Shown here piece by piece: positions 23,590 through 31,560 of a stretch of DNA of 42,613 bases. The notes below the pieces were generated by a model. The model was not told the origin of the DNA. It searched no databases and was given only the letters and a program-made list of their open reading frames with translations. Position 1 is the first letter of the stretch, and every line of letters starts with the position of its first letter. Both the position numbers and the translations under genes were made by a program. The DNA is from JALZVT01 sp039029135 (GTDB lineage Bacteria; Pseudomonadota; Gammaproteobacteria; Pseudomonadales; Azotimanducaceae), in the NCBI GenBank assembly GCA_039029135.1, contig JBCCGT010000036.1, forward strand, positions 1 through 42,613. The letters are read 5' to 3'.

Positions 23590-24624
23590 ATGGTCTGGAT
23601 CAAACGCATCACTCTCTCGCTGATCGTACTCGTCGTGCTGCTCGTCGTCATCGCGTGGGCCTGGCTCGCGCTGGGTGCCGCGGGTACCTGGGACGACGAC
23701 TACCGACACACGGCGGCGACCGCCGAGCTGCCCGCTTTTCCGGCCGCGACGCCTTCTGCCGCGAACGGCATAACGCTGGTGAGCGCCAACGACTTTGAGT
23801 TTCGCACGCGCATCGCCGGCTTCGACAAGCCCTTTCCACGCGGCAACGTCATCGCCCTGCACGGCTTCCCGGAGTCATCGATCATGTACGCGCCGCTGCT
23901 CGAAGCCGCGAGTGCGGCAGGCTATCGAATCGCCGCCTTCGACCAGCGCGGCTACAGCCCGGGCGCGCGGCCCGAGGGCGCGGAGAACTATCGCACCCCG
24001 CTGCTGGTGGAAGACCTGTTCGCCCTCGCCGATGCGCTGGGCTTCGAGCGCTTCCATCTCGTCGGTCACGACTGGGGGTCGGCCGTCGGTTGGGGTGCGG
24101 TGCTCGCCAATCCGGACCGCATCGCCTCCTGGGGCGCCCTGTCGATCCCGCACATCGTCGCCTTCGGCCGCGCGCTGAGCGAAGACCCCGTACAGCGCGA
24201 ACGCAGCAGCTATTTCGGTTTTTTCGCGCTGCCCTGGATACCGGAGCGCTTCATGCTGCGCGACAACTTCGACGGCTTTCGAGCGACGCTGGGCGAACAT
24301 CCGGCCAGCCACCTGGACGAGTATCAGGCGATCTTCAGCGAACCCGGCGCACTCACCGCCGCGCTCAACTGGTATCGCGCCGGCACCGGCGATCTCGACG
24401 GCAACGAACCCCAGGGCTCGCCGAACGTGTCTATACCGACCCTGTTCATCTGGGGCAACGAGGATATGGCGGTTAGCCCCTGGTCGGTCGACGCACAGCG
24501 CGAGTACATGCTTGGACCGTTCGAGGAACTGGAGCTCGACACCGGTCATTGGCTGTTAGAAACGGCGACCGAAGAGGTCGTCCCCAAGCTGATGGCCCAC
24601 TTCGCCGCCCACCCGATGCGCTAA
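23590..24624 (+). CDS. Membrane-anchored alpha/beta hydrolase (epoxide hydrolase-like)
   Basis: 344 residues. An N-terminal membrane helix (LSLIVLVVLLVVIAWAWLAL) anchors a hydrolase domain outside or facing the periplasm. The fold shows the oxyanion motif HGFPES, DQRGYSPG, the nucleophile elbow GHDWGSAVGW (Asp, as in epoxide hydrolases and haloalkane dehalogenases), a helical cap, and the closing histidine in DTGHWLLE. The acid in IWGNEDMAV completes the triad. ATG 23590 is chosen because the membrane helix follows at once and AAGAG lies nine bases upstream; ATG 23515 would add 25 residues and cannot be excluded. Confidence 0.85.
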   Translation: MVWIKRITLSLIVLVVLLVVIAWAWLALGAAGTWDDDYRHTAATAELPAFPAATPSAANGITLVSANDFEFRTRIAGFDKPFPRGNVIALHGFPESSIMYAPLLEAASAAGYRIAAFDQRGYSPGARPEGAENYRTPLLVEDLFALADALGFERFHLVGHDWGSAVGWGAVLANPDRIASWGALSIPHIVAFGRALSEDPVQRERSSYFGFFALPWIPERFMLRDNFDGFRATLGEHPASHLDEYQAIFSEPGALTAALNWYRAGTGDLDGNEPQGSPNVSIPTLFIWGNEDMAVSPWSVDAQREYMLGPFEELELDTGHWLLETATEEVVPKLMAHFAAHPMR

Positions 24625-24668
24625 TTCGCGTTCACCACCCAACGGCGCTAGCGCCAAGGAGCCGCACG

Positions 24669-24980
24669 ATGATTTTGATTTCCGGCAGTCTGCATATCGC
24701 AGCCGAACAGCAGGACGGCATTCTGGACGCCGTCGCCACCATGGTCGCCGCCAGCCGCGAAGAGCCCGGCTGCATCGACTACGCGTTTTCGCGCGATCTC
24801 GTCGATCCAGGCATCGTTCGGATCACCGAACGCTGGCAGGACGTCGACGCGCTCAAGGCGCACTTCGCTATGCCGCACATGGCGACCTTCCAGGCTGCGC
24901 TCGGCAGCGTCGAGATCACCGACCGGGAGATCTTCTACATGAGCGGCGAGCAGGGTGCCTTCGAAGAGCTGATGGGCTGA
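24669..24980 (+). CDS. Antibiotic biosynthesis monooxygenase (ABM) domain protein
   Basis: 103 residues, one ferredoxin-like ABM domain. ILISGSLHIAAEQQ opens the first strand. The helix and second strand give SREEPGCIDYAFSRDLVDP, then RITERWQDVDALKAHFAMPHM, a signature of the family. Members act as small cofactor-free oxygenases, haem-degrading enzymes or dimeric binding proteins, so the reaction is uncertain. AAGGAG at 24656-24661 supports ATG 24669. It follows the hydrolase gene by 44 bases on the same strand. Confidence 0.85.
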   Translation: MILISGSLHIAAEQQDGILDAVATMVAASREEPGCIDYAFSRDLVDPGIVRITERWQDVDALKAHFAMPHMATFQAALGSVEITDREIFYMSGEQGAFEELMG

Positions 24981-24996
24981 CACACACCGCGCGGCG

Positions 24997-25542
24997 CTAG
25001 TTGTCGTCGCGGGATTCCGCCGCACGCGCGAGAAACGACTTCCAGACGCCGAACGGCTCCCAGACACGTGCCAGGTCGGCGCGCGCGGTCGCCGCGTCTA
25101 CGCCCAGGCGCTCGCGGCGATAGCGATAGGTAAACGCCGAGACGCGCATGTTAGCGGCGCAGTGAACCCACAGCGTCGCGGCGTCACGGTCCTCGACGTT
25201 AGCGACAAAGTCGGCGAAATCGCTCTCGGTCGGATTCTTGAAGTCCACCGGAATATGCACGTATTCGACGCCCAGCCCATCGAGGATCTCGCGCTCCTGA
25301 ATCACCGTGTTCTCCAACACACTCGATGGCGCGAGGTTCACCACCCGCGTCACACCGGCCGCGGCGATCGTTTCCAGCTCGCGCTCGTTCGGCTGACCGC
25401 TGGTCGCGTAAAGGCCAGCGATCGGCACATAGTTGTAGATGTCCTCGAGCGGCGCCTCGCCACCACCCAGCGGCGTGCGGCGTTTGATGACGGCGCCCAG
25501 AAATCCGAGCAGCGTGCGCAGCGTGTTGCGTGGCCAGGCCAT
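24997..25542 (-). CDS. Protein tyrosine phosphatase-like protein (DUF442-type)
   Basis: 181 residues. The core resembles the small dual-specificity phosphatase-like proteins of the beta-lactamase-hydrolase/DUF442 group: YATSGQPNERELETIAAAGV, RVVNLAPSS and VEYVHIPVDF. The signature loop is VHCAANMRVSAF, with Cys128 and Arg133 separated by four residues instead of the five of the classical HCx5R loop. Catalysis is therefore doubtful and may be lost or altered. I recall related proteins sharing this CAANxR form. It is convergent with the ABM gene (16 bases between stops) and starts 55 bases from the next SDR. Confidence 0.8.
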   Translation of the reverse strand: MAWPRNTLRTLLGFLGAVIKRRTPLGGGEAPLEDIYNYVPIAGLYATSGQPNERELETIAAAGVTRVVNLAPSSVLENTVIQEREILDGLGVEYVHIPVDFKNPTESDFADFVANVEDRDAATLWVHCAANMRVSAFTYRYRRERLGVDAATARADLARVWEPFGVWKSFLARAAESRDDN

Positions 25543-25597
25543 CAGACTCTCCTTAGGCGCAGATAGCGTAAGCTAGCGCAAAGCGGGGGAGAAGATC

Positions 25598-26482
25598 ATG
25601 GAACAGCTAGCCGGCAAGACGGCGTTCGTTACGGGCGGCGCAAGCGGCATCGGTCTCGCGCTGGTGCGCGCGTTTGTCGCGGAGGGCATGCAGGTCGCAA
25701 TCGCGGACGTGGACGCAGCGGCGCTGGATGCCGCCGTTACCGAGTTCGCCGGCAGCAACGCCGCGGTTGCGGGCTGGGAGCTCGACGTCACCGACCGCGC
25801 GCGCTTCAAAGCGGTGGCAGACGAGGTCGAGGGCAAATTCGGCGCCGTGCATTTGGTCTGCAACAACGCCGGCGTCTATCGCGGCGGCAGCATCGACGCC
25901 GTCACCTACAGCGACTGGGACTGGGTGATGGGCGTCAACGTCGGGGGCGTCGTCAACGGCGTGCAGACCTGGGTAGAGCGCATCAAAGCCCACGGCGAAG
26001 GCGGACACATCGTCAACACCGCTTCGATGGCGGGCATCGTCACGTCACCGGGCCTGGGGGTCTACAACACCAGTAAGTTCGCTGTGGTCGGCATGTCAGA
26101 GGCGATGCGCACCGATCTGGAGCCGCAGGGTATCGGGGTCTCTGTACTTTGCCCCGGCATGGTCAGAACCCAGATCCTGGACAGCGAGCGCACGCGCCCG
26201 ACCGAGTACGAGCCGGGCGACGAGAAGGCCGAGGCCGCCGCCGCGCAGCACAGCGAGATCATGCAGATGGCGATGAACGCCAGCATCGGGCCCGAGGAGG
26301 TCGCCGATCTGGTGGTTCGGGGCGTCCGCGAGAACCAGCTCTATCTGTTTCCGCACCCGGAACTCAAGGCGAGCGCGGAGGCGCGGGCCGAGGCGGTTCT
26401 GAACGCGTTCGGCGAGGCGGACCCTCAGCGTCTGGCGGCGCAGGAAGCCTTCATGGCACAGCTACTGGAACAGCCAAGCTAG
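25598..26482 (+). CDS. Short-chain dehydrogenase/reductase
   Basis: 294 residues. Classical SDR: TAFVTGGASGIGLALVRAF, the acidic cofactor residues in ADVDAAALD (suggesting NAD preference), NNAGVYRGG, and the triad in VNTASMAGIVTSPGLGVYNTSK. A C-terminal helical extension (residues 210-294) is longer than average. Substrate unknown; similar genes often occur in alcohol and steroid degradation regions. GGGGGAGAAG precedes the ATG. It is separated from the divergent phosphatase-like gene by 55 bases. Confidence 0.86.
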   Translation: MEQLAGKTAFVTGGASGIGLALVRAFVAEGMQVAIADVDAAALDAAVTEFAGSNAAVAGWELDVTDRARFKAVADEVEGKFGAVHLVCNNAGVYRGGSIDAVTYSDWDWVMGVNVGGVVNGVQTWVERIKAHGEGGHIVNTASMAGIVTSPGLGVYNTSKFAVVGMSEAMRTDLEPQGIGVSVLCPGMVRTQILDSERTRPTEYEPGDEKAEAAAAQHSEIMQMAMNASIGPEEVADLVVRGVRENQLYLFPHPELKASAEARAEAVLNAFGEADPQRLAAQEAFMAQLLEQPS

Positions 26483-26535
26483 GGAACTCGGCGCCGCCAT
26501 CCCGCGTGCGCCTATAGCCTTTGAAAATCGCGCGG

Positions 26536-26907
26536 CTAGGCGACCGGCGGTAGCTCGGAGACCGACTCGACCAAGGTAAAGAAGCGGTTGCGCGGCCGAT
26601 CGAAGAGCTTCTCTTCGTCGGCAACGATCTCGGCGCGAATGTCGGGCGACGATAGGTGCCGCTGCGCCGCGGCGTACGCCGCCTCGGAGGGATACCAGAT
26701 CTCCATGATGACGTCGTAGTCGCCCTCGACGCCGAAGGGCGCGTCGGCCGCATCAGAGTAACCGTCGAGAAAGCGCCGCGCGTAGTGACACGCGTACCCC
26801 GCGAGCACGCGTTCGCCGATCAGGCGATGGGTCGACTCGTAATAGTCACGAAACGCCGCCACGCTCATCCCGGGCTTGCGCTTGAGAAAGCCGACCACCT
26901 TTATCAT
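26536..26907 (-). CDS. EthD-domain protein
   Basis: 123 residues of the dimeric ferredoxin-like EthD family: IKVVGFLKRKPGMSVAAFRDYYESTH with the conserved His, then GDYDVIMEIWYPSEAAYAAA. EthD proteins accompany cytochrome P450 ether degradation or act as small lyases or dehydratases; the exact role here is open. It is the last of three minus-strand genes after a desaturase and a split-barrel protein, 66 bases beyond the latter, so it may be in the same transcript. Confidence 0.84.
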   Translation of the reverse strand: MIKVVGFLKRKPGMSVAAFRDYYESTHRLIGERVLAGYACHYARRFLDGYSDAADAPFGVEGDYDVIMEIWYPSEAAYAAAQRHLSSPDIRAEIVADEEKLFDRPRNRFFTLVESVSELPPVA

Positions 26908-26973
26908 CCCTGCCCTCTCCTGTTGCGCTCTGCGCCTGCCGTTGCCGCTGCGCTCTGGCGGGCGGGAAGAGCG

Positions 26974-27471
26974 TTAGAAGCTCGTCCCCGGCACATAGTA
27001 GCGATCGTGCCAAATGCCCGTTGCCGCCTCCTCGCCCACCGGCATGCGCCAATTGCGCACCTTGGCCTCGGCCAGCGTGACGCGATACAACCCTCGCGGC
27101 TGATCGATGGTGTTGTTCACATAGGCATCGCCGGCCTCGCGGCCCACATACTTGTGCGCAATGTCCCGATACAGATCGCGCCAGGCATCGTCAGCGTGAA
27201 TGTCATGCACCAACTCGGCCGTACCCTCCACGATCACCTTTCGATACGGCGCCGGCTGTTCGTCGATGCACAGCGCAACGCGCGGATCGCGGCGCAGGCA
27301 GGCAAACCACTCGGACTTCTCCCGCGGCGTGAAATAGATCGCCTCGTCGCGATAGATGAACCAGATTGGCGTGTTCAGCGGCGTGCCGTCCGCGCGCACA
27401 ACGGCGATGCGCATCAGAATGCCGGGTTCGTCCAGGAACGCTGCCTGCTCGGCCGCGGACATATGCGGCAT
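26974..27471 (-). CDS. Split-barrel PPOX-family protein, possible F420-dependent (FDOR-B-like)
   Basis: 165 residues of the pyridoxamine-phosphate-oxidase-like split barrel. Strands run through LMRIAVVRADGTPLNTPIWF, EAIYFTPREKSEWFACLRRD, RVALCIDEQPAPYRKVIVEG, and a last strand RGLYRVTLAEAKV. In a genome that makes F420 such proteins often bind F420, but FMN or haem is equally possible from sequence. The start codon shares its A with the TGA of the upstream fatty acid desaturase (TGATG), indicating translational coupling. An in-frame ATG three codons later would also serve. Confidence 0.82.
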   Translation of the reverse strand: MPHMSAAEQAAFLDEPGILMRIAVVRADGTPLNTPIWFIYRDEAIYFTPREKSEWFACLRRDPRVALCIDEQPAPYRKVIVEGTAELVHDIHADDAWRDLYRDIAHKYVGREAGDAYVNNTIDQPRGLYRVTLAEAKVRNWRMPVGEEAATGIWHDRYYVPGTSF

Positions 27472-28502
27472 CAGGCGGCCACCGGCTCGGGCAGACTGAG
27501 CGCGGCCTCAAGCACCTCGCGATAGCCGCGCTTGACCTCCATGCGCGGCAGCAGTCCCTTGTCGATCAGCAACCGATGCGCGTCCGGCAGCAGATAGCAG
27601 GGACAGGACACCAGCAGATGGTGCTCCAAGTGGTAGTTGACGCGATAGGGCGCGATAAACGCACGCTCGATCAGATTCGCGATCACCGTGCGGGTGTTGC
27701 GCAGTCGATCGTCGTTGTCGGGCACGACCGCATGTTCGCCGATGTTGCGCAGCCGCGTGATGAAGCGCTCCCAGGTGAACGCGGGCAGCACCCAGAGTAT
27801 GAAGTAGAGATACCACGCGCCCGCCAGGGTAAAGCCGGCGAGAAACACGAGGTTGATCGCGAGGTTGGGTCCGAGCCGCTGCCAGAAGCCGGATATCCTG
27901 CCGCTGACGTCATTCGGACCGCTGGAATGGTGCTGGACCTTACCTCGCGACAGCGCGCTGCGGATCAGGTTCCCGTATTGCTTCAGTCCCGTCTGACCGC
28001 TGAGGTCGCGCCACATCTTGCGCCGAAAGCTCGAGCGCGTGATGGGGAACTTGGCCGACAGGTGCAGATCGGGATCGTCCGGCTGCTGGGTGAGCCGATG
28101 ATGCTGCAGGTGGTACTTACGATAGGCGACGACGGACTCGCCAAACAGCGGCCGATTGAGCAGCCATTCGCTGACCCAGTCGTTAACGCGCTTGTTGGGG
28201 TGCAGCGTGTAGTGGGCGCCGTCGTGCTGCAGCACTGCGAGGCCGAGCTGGCGAGTCCCGATCAGCGGCACGGCCAGCAGGATAAGGAGCGGGTGCGGCA
28301 CCAGCACGCATAGCGCCCAGAGGCCGACGATGACAGCCCAGCAGTGCGCGATCAGCGCCAGCCCGCGCCAGCGGCTCGGCGCGATTAGCCGCTGGATCTC
28401 TTCGGGACTGAAGATATCCCGCGCGCGCTGCACGGACGCCGACGCGTCATCCGCGCCCGACACAACTCCGCCAGCGGCTGCAGTGCTCGTGTGGTTGCTC
28501 AT
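27471..28502 (-). CDS. Membrane fatty acid desaturase/hydroxylase-like protein
   Basis: 343 residues. Integral membrane di-iron enzyme with the three histidine boxes: HDGAH, HLQHHR and NYHLEHH. Hydrophobic pairs flank the boxes (LALIAHCWAVIVGLWALCVL, LLILLAVPLI, and a later pair around NLVFLAGFTLAGAWYLYFIL). It should act on a lipid or other hydrophobic chain at the inner membrane, using oxygen and a reductase that is not nearby. Its stop overlaps the split-barrel start by one base, so a redox link between the two is possible. Substrate and double-bond position unknown. Confidence 0.88.
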   Translation of the reverse strand: MSNHTSTAAAGGVVSGADDASASVQRARDIFSPEEIQRLIAPSRWRGLALIAHCWAVIVGLWALCVLVPHPLLILLAVPLIGTRQLGLAVLQHDGAHYTLHPNKRVNDWVSEWLLNRPLFGESVVAYRKYHLQHHRLTQQPDDPDLHLSAKFPITRSSFRRKMWRDLSGQTGLKQYGNLIRSALSRGKVQHHSSGPNDVSGRISGFWQRLGPNLAINLVFLAGFTLAGAWYLYFILWVLPAFTWERFITRLRNIGEHAVVPDNDDRLRNTRTVIANLIERAFIAPYRVNYHLEHHLLVSCPCYLLPDAHRLLIDKGLLPRMEVKRGYREVLEAALSLPEPVAA

Positions 28503-28568
28503 GCATCGATTGTAGCGCTACGCGGGCCGCGCTGACAGAACCGGCGCGCAGACACGCCGAGCGCCTGT

Positions 28569-29204
28569 TCAAGCCTCGGCCGGCGGGTTCTCGAAGATCT
28601 CGGTGAACTGTTCGGTGGTGTTGACGCGCGGATAGTCCTCGTCGGGAACGGGTACCTCCAGAAACTCGCACAGCGGCCCCCAGCCCTGGGCGGCCTCGAA
28701 CACCAGCAGGCGCTCGGCCGGGACCTCCGCCTGCACGGCCGCGCTGTGCGCCCGGAAGCGCTCGATCGCCCAGTCCGCGTCCTCCACCCGGCCATCGAAG
28801 ACGCGATCCCGGATGATCTCGCGCGCCCACTCGGCGCCCGCCCGTACCTTCGGGTTCTCGGCGCTGAGGTTCTCGCTAGACATCTTGTAGATGGTGGCCA
28901 GCACGCTCGCGTGCCAGCGCTCGGGATCGCGCTGGCTGAGAATCACCTTGGCATCGGGGAAGGCGAGCAGCTGCTCGCGCCAGAAGTTGCACGACGGCCA
29001 GTCGACGCTGGCCTGATAGCCCTCGAACAGCCGCTCCCAGTCGACGGGCTCGCCGCGATGCACCGCCCGCCAGACGTCGAGGTGATCCTCATGCTGCCGG
29101 ACCTCCATCATGTGATAGCACTTCGTGAAGCCGAGCTTCTCGAGCGCAAACTTCAGCGACAGCGTACCCGTGCGACCAAATCCAGCCCCGATCACCTTCA
29201 ACAT
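28569..29204 (-). CDS. Sulfotransferase-family protein
   Basis: 211 residues. Similar to the small sulfotransferase family (Sulfotransf_4 type) found in bacteria and animals. VIGAGFGRTGTLSLKFALEKLG forms the 5'-phosphosulfate (PAPS) binding loop near the N terminus. KVILSQRDPERWHASVL matches the 3'-phosphate-binding region. The acceptor is unknown. The gene follows a 64-base gap after the two-component operon on the same strand and may be transcribed separately. Confidence 0.83.
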   Translation of the reverse strand: MLKVIGAGFGRTGTLSLKFALEKLGFTKCYHMMEVRQHEDHLDVWRAVHRGEPVDWERLFEGYQASVDWPSCNFWREQLLAFPDAKVILSQRDPERWHASVLATIYKMSSENLSAENPKVRAGAEWAREIIRDRVFDGRVEDADWAIERFRAHSAAVQAEVPAERLLVFEAAQGWGPLCEFLEVPVPDEDYPRVNTTEQFTEIFENPPAEA

Positions 29205-29269
29205 CTGCGTGTTCCCGCACTCGAGTGGAAGTCCGCAGTATAGAGTCGTCCGGCGGCGGGCGGCGGACC

Positions 29270-30382
29270 TCAGCCGTCTGCGCAGCGCACCAGCACGCGG
29301 TCACCGATCGCGCCCTTGCTGCGAAATCCCTTCAGTCGCTCGACGACGGACTCCGTCAACCGCTGACCGCGCGCCATCAATAGCGCGCCGGCCGTCGTGA
29401 CCACGTCGTCGGCCAGCGCCATGTCCGAGTTGAGCTCGCCAAGTGCGACCTCCTTGATCGTCTCCGCCGACGCGGCGTCGATGACCGTTCGGAAGGCGTT
29501 CAACGCAGGGGCGTCGAGGCCCTGCTGGGCTTCCAGTCGCGACAGCGCCTCCGCCGGCTCGAGCCCGGACTGCTCCAGCGCGTCATAGGCCAGCACCACG
29601 CGCAGCAGGCGCGTGGCCGCGGGCATGTCATCCGTACCCGCGGATTGCGCGCGCACCAGCTCCGCTAGCGTCTCCATGCGCGGAATCTTTGCTAACAGCG
29701 ACGCGCCGAGATTCGCGTGGCCGTCGAACGCGCGCTGATCTTCGGGCGCGAGGGTGCCGCCGGCGAGCGCTCGGGTCACGAGGTCGTCGGGCAGGGCGAC
29801 CGTGCCAAGCAGACTGACCAGCGGCAGGGTCGACACCGCCCAGTCGAGCTCCAGCGCCATCGCGGGCGCCGCCTGCAGCATCCACTTCTGCAGCCGGTCG
29901 AGCCGACCGAAGACCTCGGGCTTCGCGAGCGCCAGCACCTCCACAAGTGCTGCGATGCTGCCGCGCACCGTCTGCTCGAGCAGCTCTTTCTCCGCGTTCA
30001 GCAGCCGATACTGCTTGATCCCCGCGTCGAGCGCGGCCGACATGGACTCGGGGGAGCAGGGCTTGTTCATGAATCTGAAGACGTCGCCCTCGTTGACGGC
30101 GTCGATGGCGGTCTGCTGATCGGAGTTGCCGGTCAGCATCATGCGCACGGTCGTCGGCGCGGCGACCTTCAGGCGCGACAGGAACTCCACGCCGGTCATC
30201 TCCGGCATACGCATGTCGGAGACGACGACGGCGAACGGGCCCTCGTTTGCCGCCGTCTCCAGCGCCTCGGCGCCGCCGCAGCAGGTGGTCAGATCGAATC
30301 GCTTGCGCAGGTTGCGCCGATAGCCGCTGAGCACGTTCGGCTCGTCGTCGACGAGCATGACCTTGATACCTTCGACGCTCAT
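29270..30382 (-). CDS. Response regulator with degenerate HD-GYP-like output domain
   Basis: 370 residues. Receiver domain at 1-120: KVMLVDDEPNV, phosphoacceptor Asp56 in VVVSDMRMPEMTG, and Lys107 in RFMNKPCSP. The output half (about 140-365) keeps the outline of an HD-GYP domain (LAPEDQRAFDGHANLGASLL AKIPR), but the HD pair and the GYP motif are not seen; the place of HHE is occupied by QSAG. It is probably a protein-binding pseudo-phosphodiesterase. It starts by a four-base ATGA overlap with the HDOD response regulator and ends the operon. Confidence 0.85.
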   Translation of the reverse strand: MSVEGIKVMLVDDEPNVLSGYRRNLRKRFDLTTCCGGAEALETAANEGPFAVVVSDMRMPEMTGVEFLSRLKVAAPTTVRMMLTGNSDQQTAIDAVNEGDVFRFMNKPCSPESMSAALDAGIKQYRLLNAEKELLEQTVRGSIAALVEVLALAKPEVFGRLDRLQKWMLQAAPAMALELDWAVSTLPLVSLLGTVALPDDLVTRALAGGTLAPEDQRAFDGHANLGASLLAKIPRMETLAELVRAQSAGTDDMPAATRLLRVVLAYDALEQSGLEPAEALSRLEAQQGLDAPALNAFRTVIDAASAETIKEVALGELNSDMALADDVVTTAGALLMARGQRLTESVVERLKGFRSKGAIGDRVLVRCADG

Positions 30383-31560
30383 GCTTCGAGTTGCTCCAGA
30401 TCGGTCCAGACTTTCGCGATTTCGGCCTGTGACAGCAGACCCGAGACGAAGGGTTCGTCCATCGCATCAAGAGGCTTCAGATCGCCGCTCTGTGCCTCCC
30501 GCCAGCATTGCGCCAGGTGAACGCTAAGAACGAGGCCGCGCTCGCAGGGCTCGGCCAGGGCGGGCGCGTTATGCAGCGTGACCGCCTCGACGATGATGTC
30601 CGGCAGCCCCCAGACGCCAAGCAGATAACCGCCGACCATCGGATGCGCGCAGCCAAACTCGACCTCCTCAGCGAACGAAAATCCGGCGCCCTCGCCGATT
30701 GCTGAGATCACATTCGCGTAACGTTCGGGAAAGGCCTTAGCGAGCACCAGCTTGCCGACGTTGTGCAGCTTGCCGGCCATCGACGCCTGATCCACGAGCG
30801 AGCGCTTGAGACCGATCGAACGACCGACGACGCGCGCGTAGGCCGACACCTCCTGCGAATCCCGCGCGAGCTGCGCGATGTCCAGACCGCCCAGGGTGTC
30901 GGCGTCGTGACCGCGGAAAAAACCTTCGGACAGCACGAGTCCGCGCAGGACCTCAAAGCCAAGCAGCGTCGCCGCCTGGCGCACCGATTCGATGCGCCGC
31001 GGAATGCCGAAGAACGCGGAATTCACAAGCTGCAGCACCTTGGCCGACATACCGACATCCTCGTCGATAATCTCGCCGACGCGCGCCAGGGTGCCCGATT
31101 CGGAGGTGGCTTCCGCCATGACGCGCTGGTAGATCTCCGGCGGGCTCGGCAGCGTACTCATCCCGCCGACCACCTCGCGCATGGCGTCGCTGCGTAGCTG
31201 CGAACGCAGCACCCGCGCACGCTCGATGGCGCCCTTGAGCGTCTCCACCTCGGCCGGTTTGCTGATGAACTGCTGGGCAACCATCGCGCACTGCATCTCA
31301 CAGCCCGAGTGGCCCGACAGGGCGATACGAACCGTGTCCGGAAATTCCTCGCGCACGGTGGTCAACAGCGCAAGGCCGTCGACGACGGGCATCCGGATAT
31401 CCGAGACGACGACGTCGACAGGCTGCGCGCGCATCTCCTGCAGCGCCGCTTCCGCGGTGTCGCAGAAGATCATGTCCCACTCCTTGCGCATCACCCGAAG
31501 CGTTCGCCGCAGGCCCTGCAGGATCTGGGCTTCGTCATCAACAAACAGCACGCGCATCAT
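30379..31560 (-). CDS. Response regulator with HDOD output domain
   Basis: 393 residues. The receiver domain has RVLFVDDEAQ, the phosphoacceptor Asp54 in VVSDIRMPVVDG, and Lys101 in FISKP. The HDOD domain (about 130-330) is clear from LPSPPEIYQRVMAEATSESG, MSAKVLQLVNSAFFGIPRR and TLLGFEVLRGLVLSEGF. HDOD regulators usually act by protein contacts in signalling, motility or c-di-GMP pathways. ATGA overlaps join it to the histidine kinase upstream and to the second regulator downstream. An alternative ATG one codon in is equally good. Confidence 0.9.
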   Translation of the reverse strand: MMRVLFVDDEAQILQGLRRTLRVMRKEWDMIFCDTAEAALQEMRAQPVDVVVSDIRMPVVDGLALLTTVREEFPDTVRIALSGHSGCEMQCAMVAQQFISKPAEVETLKGAIERARVLRSQLRSDAMREVVGGMSTLPSPPEIYQRVMAEATSESGTLARVGEIIDEDVGMSAKVLQLVNSAFFGIPRRIESVRQAATLLGFEVLRGLVLSEGFFRGHDADTLGGLDIAQLARDSQEVSAYARVVGRSIGLKRSLVDQASMAGKLHNVGKLVLAKAFPERYANVISAIGEGAGFSFAEEVEFGCAHPMVGGYLLGVWGLPDIIVEAVTLHNAPALAEPCERGLVLSVHLAQCWREAQSGDLKPLDAMDEPFVSGLLSQAEIAKVWTDLEQLEA

